Notes: generated by a model from the letters alone, not told the origin. DNA of 64,000 nucleotides from Phycisphaerales bacterium (GCA_029260435.1 JAJDDG010000142.1:43148-107147); one strand, 5' to 3'; shown: positions 43,128-52,540, counted from the stretch's first letter. Made by a program: numbers and translations.

Positions 43128-44195
43128 TCACGCGCCCCCGGTGCGGGCTCGCTCGCCAGCTTGAACCGCGAGGGCCACCAGATCCGATTCGCCGTGCGTA
43201 AACCCGATCGATAAGCGGGGGACGATCACATCGAACCGCCTATTCGAGCGGGGCAGGTGCCGCGTCAGCTTCACCCAGTCCTTCGCGGTGGTGAGCAGAG
43301 CAGCCGGTTCACCACCCTGATCGCAGGCGTAGCTCAGGCGGTCGGCATCAATCGCGGACCAGTCGTGGTGGTCGCGCATGACGACCGTGCTCCGGATCAG
43401 TGCGCCGTGGGCTTGGGCGTTCGCCACGAACGCGCCCGGGTTGCCGATGCCGCACGCGAGCACAACCGGGCGACCATCGAGCGATTCTGGGGGTGCCTGC
43501 TCACCATCGATCTCCAGAGTGTCCCACCGGTGCTCCGCTCGCGCGATCACGAACGAAGGATTGATTCCGAGCGCGAATCGCTCCAGCTTCGTAACGGTTT
43601 GCTCATCCGCACTCTCGCACCGTGTGATGATGACAGCATGCGCACGCCCGAGAGACGCAGCGGATTCGCGTAGATACCCCAGCGGCAGCAGGCGGTCATC
43701 AAATACCGGGCGGGTCGCGTCGAGCAGCACGATGTCCAGATCCCGACCGAGACGCCGGTGTTGAAAGCCGTCGTCCAGCAGGATCAGATCGCACCCACGA
43801 TCGATCAAACGGCGCGCGGCAGCCGTCCGCACCGGATCGGCTTCGATCGCAAGCTCGGGCAGACGCTCGTGCATCTCTGCCTGTTCATCACCCGCCCGAC
43901 CCGGTTTCGCCTTGTACCCGCGCGTTGCAACGCCCGGCGTGTATCCCTTCTCGATCATCCGCAACGCGAGCCACAACACCGCCGGCGATTTGCCCGTGCC
44001 ACCTGCGGAAAGATTGCCGACGGAGATCACCGGCGCACCAACCGAAGAAATATCGCACCCGGCGTCGAACCTCCGATTCCGCGCGCGAACGCCAAGACCG
44101 TACACGGGTGCCGCGATCGCCCCGAGAATCCTCGGCACCGGCGGGCGCGCCATGCAGGGAAGAGTGGGGGGGTCACGCCTCATGGTGGGTGGCAT
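43128..44195 (-). CDS. lpxK: tetraacyldisaccharide 4'-kinase LpxK
   Basis: LpxK adds the 4'-phosphate of lipid A. The 355-residue product has the Walker A GNLSAGGTGKSPAV, TRGYKAKPGRAGDE and LLDDGFQHRRLGRDLDIVLLDA. The start is uncertain: ATG 44195 has GAAGGG upstream but overlaps the previous gene by 23 bp; ATG 44183 and ATG 44153 (MARPPVPRILG) are alternatives. Its presence shows a Gram-negative outer membrane with lipid A. Confidence 0.92.
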   Translation of the reverse strand: MPPTMRRDPPTLPCMARPPVPRILGAIAAPVYGLGVRARNRRFDAGCDISSVGAPVISVGNLSAGGTGKSPAVLWLALRMIEKGYTPGVATRGYKAKPGRAGDEQAEMHERLPELAIEADPVRTAAARRLIDRGCDLILLDDGFQHRRLGRDLDIVLLDATRPVFDDRLLPLGYLRESAASLGRAHAVIITRCESADEQTVTKLERFALGINPSFVIARAEHRWDTLEIDGEQAPPESLDGRPVVLACGIGNPGAFVANAQAHGALIRSTVVMRDHHDWSAIDADRLSYACDQGGEPAALLTTAKDWVKLTRHLPRSNRRFDVIVPRLSIGFTHGESDLVALAVQAGERARTGGA

Positions 44196-44592
44196 CGTTC
44201 ATCTGCCCTTCAGCCCGCCTGGCGTGGGCCGCCGCAATCGCTCCCTGGAGCGAGCGGCGCAGCTCCGCCCGAGAGCGCTTGGTGACCCGCGCGGTGTAGA
44301 CGACATCCAGCACAGCAAGCCCGATGATCATCGCGATCAGCGCCATCGCCAGCAGCCATACGAGCACCCAAACCGTCGGGTGCGTGTCCGGATCGATCAC
44401 CGAGAACCCTACCGCGAGCAGCGGGATCGCGAGCAGCGAGACATACCCAGACGAGATCCGGATCCGTCGGCGCGCACTCTGGGGCAGCACTTCCCGGCAC
44501 AACGAGATGTGCAGCCCGACAAGCACCATCAGCACCGCCGCGAGCGGCAGCGCGTACGCCTTGGGAACAAGAGTGAGCAAGAACAATTCCAT
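44173..44592 (-). CDS. small membrane protein in the LPS operon
   Basis: A 139-residue protein with three hydrophobic segments (about 12-30, 52-66 and 76-98) and a charged cytoplasmic-looking C-terminus. I do not recognise the family. The ATG at 44592 lies 8 bp beyond maf and its end overlaps lpxK, so it is cotranscribed with envelope genes. Confidence 0.6.
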   Translation of the reverse strand: MELFLLTLVPKAYALPLAAVLMVLVGLHISLCREVLPQSARRRIRISSGYVSLLAIPLLAVGFSVIDPDTHPTVWVLVWLLAMALIAMIIGLAVLDVVYTARVTKRSRAELRRSLQGAIAAAHARRAEGQMNDATHHEA

Positions 44593-44599
44593 CGGTTGG

Positions 44600-45208
44600 T
44601 CAGTCGCCTTCGCGGTCGAGCAGGGCACGCAGCATCGGGGTAAGTCTTCGCATGGGCAACCCCATTACACAGGTCGGATCGCCCTTGTATTGGATCGGCC
44701 ATCCGTCACCAATACGCTCGGAAAGATTGTACGCCCCCGCCTTGCCCCGCCACGCGCCGCTCTCCAGATACCCCTCGATCTGCTCGCTGGAAATCTGCCC
44801 AACCGTGACGGTTGCGGCGTCCACGAAAATCCTGCGCGTATCCCCATCGAGCAGCGCCACACCCGTCACCACCTCGTGGGAGCCGTCCGCGAGGCGAGCG
44901 ATGATCCGCCGCGCGTCGTCTTTATCCCGCGGCTGCCCGATGATGTCATCGCCTTTGACGACCACGGTATCCGAGCCCAGCACGAGCACACGACCAGCCG
45001 ACCCCATCCCCCCGGTGCGAACGAGGGCGCTCGCCTTCAGGTACGCCAGCGCCGCCACCCAGTGGTGAGGGGGGGACGAGCCGGGTGAGAGATGCGAGTC
45101 GTCAAGCGGCGCGGGCAGCGCATCGAACACGAAACCCGCTTCCTCCAGGAGCTGTCGCCGGCGCGGTGAACGGCTCGCGAGCACGAGTCTGCGTGTCGAT
45201 CGCATCAT
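44600..45208 (-). CDS. maf: Maf-like nucleotide pyrophosphatase
   Basis: Maf proteins hydrolyse dTTP, UTP or modified NTPs and are linked to division arrest. The 202-residue product starts MMRSTRRLVLASRSPRRRQLLEE, the conserved Ser-x-Arg-Arg loop, and has VLVLGSDTVVVKGDDIIGQP, GSHEVVTGVAL and RGKAGAYNLSERIGDGWPIQYKGD. The start codons ATGATG at 45208 overlap the stop of the heptosyltransferase (TGA), so the two are coupled. Confidence 0.93.
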   Translation of the reverse strand: MMRSTRRLVLASRSPRRRQLLEEAGFVFDALPAPLDDSHLSPGSSPPHHWVAALAYLKASALVRTGGMGSAGRVLVLGSDTVVVKGDDIIGQPRDKDDARRIIARLADGSHEVVTGVALLDGDTRRIFVDAATVTVGQISSEQIEGYLESGAWRGKAGAYNLSERIGDGWPIQYKGDPTCVMGLPMRRLTPMLRALLDREGD

Positions 45209-46263
45209 GGGTGTACGAGCCGATCCATGCACGCCCCGAGCACCTCGTCCACAGTGATCGAGTCCATCAGTTTCACGCCGACCGTTTCGTCCTTGTGCTG
45301 ATTCTGCGAACCGGGCGGCGCGTGCTGGATCACATCCGTGTCGCGTCGGTAGGGGCCGACCAGTTCGGTACGCGTCGGCCCGAACAGCGCGACCGCCGGG
45401 CGATCGAACCCGACCGCCATGTGCAGCGCCGCCGAGTCGTTCGCGACGAGCAGCGCACAATGCTCGATGGTGTGCATGAGCTGCGCGATGGATGTCTTCC
45501 CGACAGCATCGATCACTCGATCGTTTGTTCGCGCGATGTCAAGCACCGCCCGGCACTGTTCGCGTTCTAAGCCGCCACCTACAATCACAAACCGATACTC
45601 CGGTTGATTCTTGAGCAGAGCGGTGATCAGTGCTGCGTACCGCTCGTCCGCCCAGCGCTTGCCGGGCCACCGGGATGTCGGCGCAACGACGATATACGCT
45701 CCGTTACCGAAAACTCCCGCGACCGGCTCGGTGTCGTCCGGCGAGTACAGACGCATATCCCGCTCGACCGGCACGCCCAGCGCACCCACGAGCGCGAGCA
45801 TCCGATCGACCGTGTGCGTGCTCCGGGGTGCATGAACACGTTGGTTCACACCCAACCACGCAAACTCGCCCGCGTCGGCGTACCCCACTCGGTAGCGAGC
45901 ACGCGTCCACCATGCAAAGAATCCAGAGCGACCGAGCCCCTGACAATCAAGAACGAGGTCGTACCCGCCGTCCCTCAAATCCCCGAGAAACGCGCGGAGA
46001 GTGCGCCTCGCGTCGCGTGTGAGCCACTTCGAGACCGCGACATCCCTCCTTGGAAACGGGATCACCCGGTGGAGCGCGGGATGTGCGCGAACCGCATCGA
46101 CGAACGTGTCCTGCACGAGCCAGTCGATCCGAGCATCCGGGTACGCCGCGTGCAGGCTCGCCAGAATCGGGACCGTTCGACAGACATCCCCCAACGCGCT
46201 CGGGCGGATGAGCAGGATGTTGTACGGGGCACCCGCGGGCGTCCCTGAAAGCGTCTGGGGCAT
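45205..46263 (-). CDS. waaF: heptosyltransferase (GT9 family)
   Basis: GT9 enzymes add heptose to the LPS inner core from ADP-heptose. The 352-residue product has ILLIRPSALGDVCRTVPIL near the N-terminus, VVAPTSRWPGKRWADERYA, IVGGGLEREQ and VANDSAALHMAVGFDRPAVALFGPT near the C-terminus. Start ATG 46263; an upstream ATG at 46386 gives a leader with no similarity. It heads a run of overlapping genes to nadC. The exact acceptor (WaaF, WaaC or other) cannot be told. Confidence 0.87.
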   Translation of the reverse strand: MPQTLSGTPAGAPYNILLIRPSALGDVCRTVPILASLHAAYPDARIDWLVQDTFVDAVRAHPALHRVIPFPRRDVAVSKWLTRDARRTLRAFLGDLRDGGYDLVLDCQGLGRSGFFAWWTRARYRVGYADAGEFAWLGVNQRVHAPRSTHTVDRMLALVGALGVPVERDMRLYSPDDTEPVAGVFGNGAYIVVAPTSRWPGKRWADERYAALITALLKNQPEYRFVIVGGGLEREQCRAVLDIARTNDRVIDAVGKTSIAQLMHTIEHCALLVANDSAALHMAVGFDRPAVALFGPTRTELVGPYRRDTDVIQHAPPGSQNQHKDETVGVKLMDSITVDEVLGACMDRLVHP

Positions 46264-46340
46264 AGTCCCAACATACCATCGTGAGGCGGCGGTGCCGTAG
46301 ATACGCGGGGCGGTGAATACGGGGTAGAATAACCACGAGC

Positions 46341-46358
46341 GTCCGCGTTCCAGCGGAC
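46341..46358 (+). promoter_or_regulatory. 5' leader hairpin before exported protein gene
   Basis: GTCCGC at 46341-46346 pairs with GCGGAC at 46353-46358 around GTTCCA. A TAGAAT at 46325-46330 may be the -10 of a promoter, which would place the hairpin at the 5' end of the mRNA, just before the GGAGG at 46365-46369. Confidence 0.4.
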
Positions 46359-46377
46359 ACCTACGGAGGCGATGACC

Positions 46378-48321
46378 ATGTGGCACAGGCGGCAGATCTC
46401 GGTTTTTTCATCCAGCAGAATGTTCTCAATCCCACGCTCCTTCGCGTGCACCCTCGCTGTCGCAGGCGCAACGCTTGTCGCGTCGCAGGGCGTGCTTGCC
46501 CAGCAGCAACAGGACGACGAGCAAGCGCCGGATCCCCAAACACTCTTCGTCTTTGACTACGCGGGCGGCACCGCACTCTTCGAATCCCCGAAGGACGATG
46601 GACTCAAACGCGCGCTGGGCATGATCCCCGCGCGGTTCTACGAGCTCCGCGACTCGGAGCCCGATCTGCAGGAAATCCCGAAACCCATCGTGGACATGAT
46701 CTTCAAGCTCTCGACCTACCCGATGCGGATGGCCGCCACCGACCGGGGCATCGACCCGAACACCGGTATGCCGGGTATCGGCGTCGTCGCCAGCTGGAAG
46801 ATGACCGGAGCCGATCCCGCGAAGGACGCACGCGCATTCCACGGGAGCGTCACAGGCTTGATGCTCCAGGCGGGCGGCGGCATGCAGATTAACCCCAGCC
46901 AGATCCACGACGGGTTCTCCGAACTCGCGCTGCCATTCGGAGCGCTCTCGTTCGGGCCGCGTGAGGCGAACGATGGCTGGCGCTACGAGATACTCTTCGG
47001 GCTGATGCCGGACTCCGACGAGCCCTTCGATGTGCTCCCCGCCGCCCCGCGCGGCTCACGGGCGGTGTTCCGTGGCTCGCTCGATCTCGCGGCCTGGACA
47101 CCGATCGTTCAGATGTTTGGCGGGATGGCGATGATGATGATCCCCAACGGCACCGAGATCATGAAAGACCTCCACGAGCGCGGGATCACCGGACCCGACG
47201 CGATGGCTTTCGAGGTGATGAGCGGGTACCGGGGCAATCAGGGATTCGAGCGCTTTGTTGCACGGCGAATGAAACACTTCGCCCCATCCATGGGCATCCC
47301 GCTCGAACCGCTCGATCCCGATGTCTACTCGGTCGTGCCAAGCGACGCGACGATGGCGCAGATCAAACGCGCGGATCTCGGCTTTATCTGGCAGCAGCTT
47401 AAGAAACAGATCGAGATGGGTGCCCCCGGACAACTCGATACAGTCCGTGAAGAGTTCACCAAGCACACCGGACTGGATATCGAGGCGGATCTCATCGAGC
47501 CCCTTGGCTCCACACACGCCTTCTACCTCTCGGACTCGACCGGCGGCGGCTCGTTCCTCTCCGCGGTGATGGTGATGTGGCTCGACGACGCGCCCCGCAT
47601 GCGGGCCTCGCTCGCCAAACTGACCAACAAGTTCAATGAAGCGATTAAATCTGAGATCGATGGCCCCTTTGCCATACGGTTTGCCTCGTTCGATCAGGGC
47701 GGCGTCCACTTCATCCAACTGCGGACCCCCGGGCTGCCGATCCCGCTGGAACCAACCTTCGCCATCGCCGGCGACAAGTTCATCGCCGCTGCGACCCCGC
47801 AGGCCTGTCTCGCCGCGGCCGCTCAGGCGCAGGGCCGTTTGCAAGGCGATCTCCGCACAAACAGCGCATTCAAAGCAGCAAATGTATCCCTCGACACCAC
47901 TCATTCGTTCATGTTTGTGGATTCCAAGCGAACACTCCGTACCGCCTACCCGTACGCAACCCTGCTCGGTTCCGCGCTATCCAACGCTGTGCGCTCGCAC
48001 ACAAACGATGCCCGCGAACCGGGACTTGTTGTCCCGCCGTACGCGATCCTCGCGATGGACGCCAAACCGATGGTGACAGTGGGACACTGGGAAGGCGAGG
48101 ACTATGTTCTGGAGATCACCGGTGATTCGTCGATGCTGGTCAACGCGTGCGGCATTCTCGGCGTCGGCGATCTCGCGCCGTTGCTCACCGGCGGGCTCCT
48201 CGGCGGAGGCATCACCGCGGGCATCATGGAACAGACGCGGGGCAACCGCCACCAACCCGCCTGGACACCATCAGAAGATTCCAACTCTGAGTCTCACGAT
48301 CGCGGCTCCTCTGAGTACTAA
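46378..48321 (+). CDS. large exported protein, DUF3352-like
   Basis: A 647-residue exported protein. The signal peptide ends near GVLAQ; the ATG at 46378 gives better spacing to GGAGG than ATG 46372. The body resembles planctomycete exported proteins that contain DUF3352-type repeats (FDYAGGTALFESPKDDG, AFYLSDSTGGGSF, FAIAGDKFIAAATPQACLAAA); a firm family assignment is not possible by eye. No enzyme motif is seen. The following gene overlaps it and is of similar build, so the two may be partners. Confidence 0.65.
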   Translation: MWHRRQISVFSSSRMFSIPRSFACTLAVAGATLVASQGVLAQQQQDDEQAPDPQTLFVFDYAGGTALFESPKDDGLKRALGMIPARFYELRDSEPDLQEIPKPIVDMIFKLSTYPMRMAATDRGIDPNTGMPGIGVVASWKMTGADPAKDARAFHGSVTGLMLQAGGGMQINPSQIHDGFSELALPFGALSFGPREANDGWRYEILFGLMPDSDEPFDVLPAAPRGSRAVFRGSLDLAAWTPIVQMFGGMAMMMIPNGTEIMKDLHERGITGPDAMAFEVMSGYRGNQGFERFVARRMKHFAPSMGIPLEPLDPDVYSVVPSDATMAQIKRADLGFIWQQLKKQIEMGAPGQLDTVREEFTKHTGLDIEADLIEPLGSTHAFYLSDSTGGGSFLSAVMVMWLDDAPRMRASLAKLTNKFNEAIKSEIDGPFAIRFASFDQGGVHFIQLRTPGLPIPLEPTFAIAGDKFIAAATPQACLAAAAQAQGRLQGDLRTNSAFKAANVSLDTTHSFMFVDSKRTLRTAYPYATLLGSALSNAVRSHTNDAREPGLVVPPYAILAMDAKPMVTVGHWEGEDYVLEITGDSSMLVNACGILGVGDLAPLLTGGLLGGGITAGIMEQTRGNRHQPAWTPSEDSNSESHDRGSSEY

Positions 48322-49783
48322 ACCGCTTCTCATCGTCGCATTGCTCGCGTGCGCCATGATTGGGCGCATCGCACCGGCCGCGCAAGTCCCGCCCGATACG
48401 CTCGCGTGGTGGCGGTTCGATCCCTCCCGCTTCGCGTCCGTCCAGAATCATCAGCAAGGGCGAGAACTCTTCATCGCTGCACTCCGATCGGCAGCGTCGG
48501 GCGGGCTCGGCGGCGAGACCGCGGGGCGCGTGATCGAGGGGCTGCTCGCCGCATCCGAGATCGGCGCTGCCGAGCACATCATCGCGCTGCTGGAAATGCG
48601 CGCCCACCGCCCCGCGTCCGGTTCCGGCGCCGAATTCGACGCCCTGCAGATGGTGCTGCACATCGAAACCGACAGGGGGCACGACCGCCTGCTCCGCACG
48701 ATCAAGACGATCCTTGTGGACTCGCCGGATGCGCGGGGTGATGACGAAGACGGCCCACCCAGCCAACGCACTCTCGAACTGCCGGGCGATCGTCACGCCG
48801 TTGCATTCACACGCAAGAATTGGGGGCCGGCGCGCACCATCTCGTGGTGCTCGACAGATACCGCATTCATCGTCGGGCTGGGCGAAGGTGCGCTCCAGCG
48901 ATGGTTCCAACCGAGCGCGCAACCCGACGCCGAGTGGACCCCGCACACGCGCGCTGTCGATCTTGCTCGTCCCGCGGGGCCGACCTTCCTCGAAGCCTAC
49001 ATGAATATCCGAGCGATGCGAGATCGCTTCCCCGCCGCGTTCACCTCCGGCAGAACGCCCCGCCTCAGAACCGCGCTCGGATTGGACCACGCCGATTCAT
49101 GCATGGTCCATGGCAGATTCGTGGAAAACACTTCCGTGCCGGGCGCCCCGCCGCTCATCGCGCTGGACCTCACCGTCTCCCGAGCGGATGATCTCGAACA
49201 CCGCATGCTCTCCGAACACGCATGGCCATCCGATCAAACGTGTATCACGCCCCCGCCCGGTTCGTTCACGGCTGTCATCAACGCCGACTGGGCTCGCCTC
49301 TACTCGCTCGCGCTCGCCTTGTACGAGTCAACGATCCAGGATCCAGACCTCCCCGAGTTCGTCGACGCCAGGGAACGTTGGGAACGTGACAACGCCCAAG
49401 CCTTGGATACGCTCTTCGCCTCACTCTCGAGGTGGATCGTGCTGAGTGATATCCCACCGCCCATCGTGCCCGTGCCCGGGCTCTGCACGGTGTTCATCGA
49501 ATCGCGCGACGGGGTCACTCACCAGCAGATTGCCACGCGCCTCGAACGCACACTCAGCGCGTTCGACGGCGTGATCACCTCCGGGAATAACTCTGAGTAT
49601 TGGCTGCGATTAGACGACCGCGGGCTGATCCGCCTGCCCGCGTGGGGCATCGCTCGCCGAGAGAACCACGCCGCAATCATCGGCTCATGGGCCACCGCCG
49701 CCGTCCGAGCGGCCGCAAAGTGGTACGAGCAATCGCCTACACCGGATACCGACAACTCGTCCGATCCGTCTCCCACACCGTGA
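48311..49783 (+). CDS. exported protein, probable non-ATG start
   Basis: About 490 residues. The frame clearly codes from the end of the upstream gene: a hydrophobic signal (PLLIVALLACAMIGRIAPAAQ) precedes the mature PPDTLAWWRFDPSRF. No ATG, GTG or TTG lies in a useful position before the signal; CTG at 48311 is used here, overlapping the previous stop by 11 bp. An ATG at 48104 would add 69 residues inside the other gene. The family is not recognised; it looks like the preceding exported protein in overall layout. Confidence 0.6.
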   Translation: MSTKPLLIVALLACAMIGRIAPAAQVPPDTLAWWRFDPSRFASVQNHQQGRELFIAALRSAASGGLGGETAGRVIEGLLAASEIGAAEHIIALLEMRAHRPASGSGAEFDALQMVLHIETDRGHDRLLRTIKTILVDSPDARGDDEDGPPSQRTLELPGDRHAVAFTRKNWGPARTISWCSTDTAFIVGLGEGALQRWFQPSAQPDAEWTPHTRAVDLARPAGPTFLEAYMNIRAMRDRFPAAFTSGRTPRLRTALGLDHADSCMVHGRFVENTSVPGAPPLIALDLTVSRADDLEHRMLSEHAWPSDQTCITPPPGSFTAVINADWARLYSLALALYESTIQDPDLPEFVDARERWERDNAQALDTLFASLSRWIVLSDIPPPIVPVPGLCTVFIESRDGVTHQQIATRLERTLSAFDGVITSGNNSEYWLRLDDRGLIRLPAWGIARRENHAAIIGSWATAAVRAAAKWYEQSPTPDTDNSSDPSPTP

Positions 49784-50549
49784 TGGAAACCAACTCCGCC
49801 GCGCCGCACGCACCGCGGATCTCCGGCTCAAGCAACCCGTAGAAGACGCGGGCGATGTGCTCGACCGACGGATTCACCCCGTCATCATCCCCGAACTCAC
49901 GGGTATCCAGGTTGAGATTCATGTGGTCGAACGGCTCGATGATCACGCGCTCCACGATCGACTCGATCTCGGTGTTCCCGAGTGTGCGCGCAGTCCCATC
50001 CGCCACCACGCCCACCTCGGTATCCACACGGTAGTTGTGCCCGTGAGAATTCACATTGTTGCACCTGCCGAACATCGAAGCGTTTTCCGCATCGCTCATC
50101 GCGGAAACATGCAAGCGATGCGCCGCGCAGAAGTCGAACGACTGCCGCACCAATATCCTGCTCGTTGAGTCTGTTGCCATCTCGATCTCATAGTAGGGGG
50201 TAAGCCGCCATGTCACCGAGGCGAGCTCCCGAGGGTACACCTCGTGCATCACCCCATATAGCTCCGCCAAAACACCCGTCGCCTCGCGCGTCGGATCATC
50301 GGAGCACGCCGCCGCAATACGCGGGATCACCCGCCCGCGGACATGGTGATCGATGTCCTTGATGTTCACCAGATACCCGCTCTGCGGATCCGCCTCGCCT
50401 CGAAGGCACACATCGATCTCGTAATACCTCCCCAGCCCGCGCATCGGTGGGTGCGATCCGTACCCGTTGACCGCCCGAGTCGATCCCGGAATATCAGGCG
50501 GCTCACCCGGGTTGATACAGAAACGGACTGTGCGACGCAGCTCGTGCAT
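49737..50549 (-). CDS. tandem PTPS/QueD-like protein, first half degenerate
   Basis: A 270-residue protein with two copies of the 6-pyruvoyltetrahydropterin synthase fold. The C-terminal copy has the zinc and catalytic residues: FDFCAAHRLH, FGRCNNVNSHGHNY and PSVEHIAR. The N-terminal copy (GLGRYYEIDVCLRGEADPQSGYLVNIKDID) keeps the strand-helix pattern but lacks the histidines. Such enzymes act in queuosine or pterin synthesis. No queC or queE is adjacent. Its end overlaps the previous exported-protein gene by 47 bp on the opposite strand. Start ATG 50549. Confidence 0.82.
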   Translation of the reverse strand: MHELRRTVRFCINPGEPPDIPGSTRAVNGYGSHPPMRGLGRYYEIDVCLRGEADPQSGYLVNIKDIDHHVRGRVIPRIAAACSDDPTREATGVLAELYGVMHEVYPRELASVTWRLTPYYEIEMATDSTSRILVRQSFDFCAAHRLHVSAMSDAENASMFGRCNNVNSHGHNYRVDTEVGVVADGTARTLGNTEIESIVERVIIEPFDHMNLNLDTREFGDDDGVNPSVEHIARVFYGLLEPEIRGACGAAELVSITVWETDRTSCRYPV

Positions 50550-50611
50550 AGCCCTAGACTGTACGTGCCCGGTGCGGATCGGGCCAAGGAAGCATCCCCC
50601 GGAGATTCACC

Positions 50612-51244
50612 ATGTCGAACTGTAAACCGTGCATCTCGATGTATTTCATTATCCCGATCGGGATCATTGTGATGGCCTCGGGGATCATCCAGAGCGCGGC
50701 AGTAGAACAGACACCATCCCAAAGCGAACCGGGAACCGAGAACTCCTCAAGCAGCTACGTCCTCGATTTCGAGATGGAACGGATCAACTCCCTGCCCGAG
50801 TCGTTGGAGACATACAAGGGCGATGTCATCCTGATCGTCAACGTCGCAAGCAAGTGCGGGCTCACCCCGCAGTACGAGGGGCTCGAAGCGCTCTACCGCG
50901 AGAAGAAAGACGACGGCTTCGTCATCCTCGCATTCCCAGCAAACAATTTCGGCGGACAAGAGCCCGCCACAAACGAGCAGATCGCCGAGTTCTGCGCCGG
51001 GCACTACGACGTCACCTTCCCCATGTTCTCCAAGATCTCCGTGATCGGCGAAGACACCCACCCGCTCTACACACGACTCGACGCGCAGCCCGACCCGATC
51101 GGCGAGCCACCCAACTGGAATTTCACGAAGTACCTCGTCGATCGCACAGGCAATGCAATCGCGCGGTTCGGACCAAGAACCACACCCGAAGACGAATCCC
51201 TCCGCTCAGCGATCGACGCCGCACTCGCGCAAACGACCGAATAG
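50612..51244 (+). CDS. exported glutathione peroxidase-family protein
   Basis: A 210-residue thiol peroxidase with an N-terminal hydrophobic segment (about 11-30) for export or anchoring. The catalytic set is visible: Cys82 in VNVASKCGLTPQYEGLE, Gln in FPANNFGGQEP and Trp-Asn in WNFTKYLVDR. In this Cys form the reductant is usually thioredoxin rather than glutathione. The ATG at 50612 has GGAG eight bases upstream. Confidence 0.92.
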   Translation: MSNCKPCISMYFIIPIGIIVMASGIIQSAAVEQTPSQSEPGTENSSSSYVLDFEMERINSLPESLETYKGDVILIVNVASKCGLTPQYEGLEALYREKKDDGFVILAFPANNFGGQEPATNEQIAEFCAGHYDVTFPMFSKISVIGEDTHPLYTRLDAQPDPIGEPPNWNFTKYLVDRTGNAIARFGPRTTPEDESLRSAIDAALAQTTE

Positions 51245-51416
51245 CCGCCGCGTCCAGATAACCGCACCACCCCGAATAGCAGTAGGGGGGGGACGGTGGG
51301 GGGAAGGTGGGGGTGTGCATTCCGGATGACCCGAATCAGGTTCCACACACGATCCGTCGATACAGGGGATAGCGTCCACTCGCGACGCGTGGTATCTCGT
51401 CTAGCAGGGATCGCGC

Positions 51417-51659
51417 TTGAACAACAAAGCAAGAACCATCTTCGCCTCCGCAGCACCCGTCGTCATCCTCGGCGTGCTGTTGTACGCAACAAACGCCCAG
51501 CCGCGTTCGCAACACACTCCAGATGATCAATACCTCCCGGGCGACGAGATCAAACTCATCGAGCACGACCCGCACGACACCGAAAGCAGACGCCGCGGCA
51601 TTCTCATCCCCAAGCGGGTGAAGGAAATCCTCAGCTATCAAAGGACCGCGCTTGCGTAG
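51417..51659 (+). CDS. small exported or anchored hypothetical protein
   Basis: An 80-residue product from TTG 51417, with AGGGA about eight bases upstream. It has an N-terminal hydrophobic segment (about 6-25) and a charged tail with no motif. It overlaps the convergent sulfotransferase gene by 22 bp. It could be real or chance; a signal-anchor at the correct end plus a ribosome-binding site favour a gene. Confidence 0.45.
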   Translation: MNNKARTIFASAAPVVILGVLLYATNAQPRSQHTPDDQYLPGDEIKLIEHDPHDTESRRRGILIPKRVKEILSYQRTALA

Positions 51660-52471
51660 TCGCGCCACCGTTCGCCCACCCCGTTCATTTCCAGATCGTG
51701 CAGCGAATACCCGAACTCGCGCACCGCAGGCTCGAGCGCTGCCATGCTGCGCCGGATCGACCACCGCGATAGCAACCCCTTTGCGCGCCGCTCCCAATCA
51801 CCGAAATACTTCTCGTTGATCCCCGTGCGCACGTCCAACCCTGCGCGGTGGGGGGGGATCCCGAGTTGCCCATCAATAAGGCGCATCGCACCGTCCGCAT
51901 CCGCGATAAATGACTCGTACGACAGCACCACAAGCCGATCCACCCGCGAAGCATCGTCGCGCAGGATCTGATGACACCGCACCCAGTGTTCGAGCAACCG
52001 CGTGAGCGACGTCCCCCGCGTCCACTTGATCGTCGCCAGGCACGCCGCGATCGGATGGCGCACCTGCACCACCTGCAGCGCACCTGGAAACAGCGCCCGG
52101 ATAAACCGCGTTTTGAGAATGTTCGGCGGCGACTTCTCGATCAGCACACTCTTGCCCGTATCCCAGTGTGCGCCCCACGACTCAAGCATGCTTACCCGGC
52201 TCGCATCACTCACAAGCGGTGAGTCTTCGGTGAGATGGCTCTCCGGGTGCATCCCGAACCGACCCGGCCCGCCGAACTCGCGGGCAGCGGGGTACACGCT
52301 CTGGAGAAACTGCCCCTCGTCCTCGATGACGCCCGTGTTCTCAAACCCGCTCGCGTCGGGGTGCCGCGCAAGACACCGCGCGAGCAGAGTCGTCCCCGAG
52401 CGATGGAGCCCGCCTACGAAAACCAGCTTGGAATCGGGAGAGACTGTCACCGTACTTCTGCCGAACCTCAT
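51638..52471 (-). CDS. sulfotransferase-family protein
   Basis: A 277-residue PAPS-dependent sulfotransferase fold protein. The 5'-phosphosulfate loop is VFVGGLHRSGTTLLARCLARHP near the N-terminus; the 3'-phosphate region includes LIEKSPPN, VVQVRHPIAACLATI. The acceptor is unknown; surface polysaccharide or lipid is likely in marine planctomycetes. Start ATG 52471; a longer start at 52495 adds eight residues. Confidence 0.85.
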   Translation of the reverse strand: MRFGRSTVTVSPDSKLVFVGGLHRSGTTLLARCLARHPDASGFENTGVIEDEGQFLQSVYPAAREFGGPGRFGMHPESHLTEDSPLVSDASRVSMLESWGAHWDTGKSVLIEKSPPNILKTRFIRALFPGALQVVQVRHPIAACLATIKWTRGTSLTRLLEHWVRCHQILRDDASRVDRLVVLSYESFIADADGAMRLIDGQLGIPPHRAGLDVRTGINEKYFGDWERRAKGLLSRWSIRRSMAALEPAVREFGYSLHDLEMNGVGERWRDYASAVL

Positions 52472-52497
52472 GCCCGCAATGCACCGGGAGCGCAAGG

Positions 52498-52526
52498 CAA
52501 ACGCCCCTCGCGAGCACGGGGGGCGT
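52498..52526 (-). terminator. possible terminator of tRNA-Ser
   Basis: ACGCCCC at 52501-52507 pairs with GGGGCGT at 52520-52526. On the minus strand it lies 15 bp beyond the tRNA 3' end and is followed by only TTT. Confidence 0.4.
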
Positions 52527-52540
52527 TCATCCGGGGAAAG

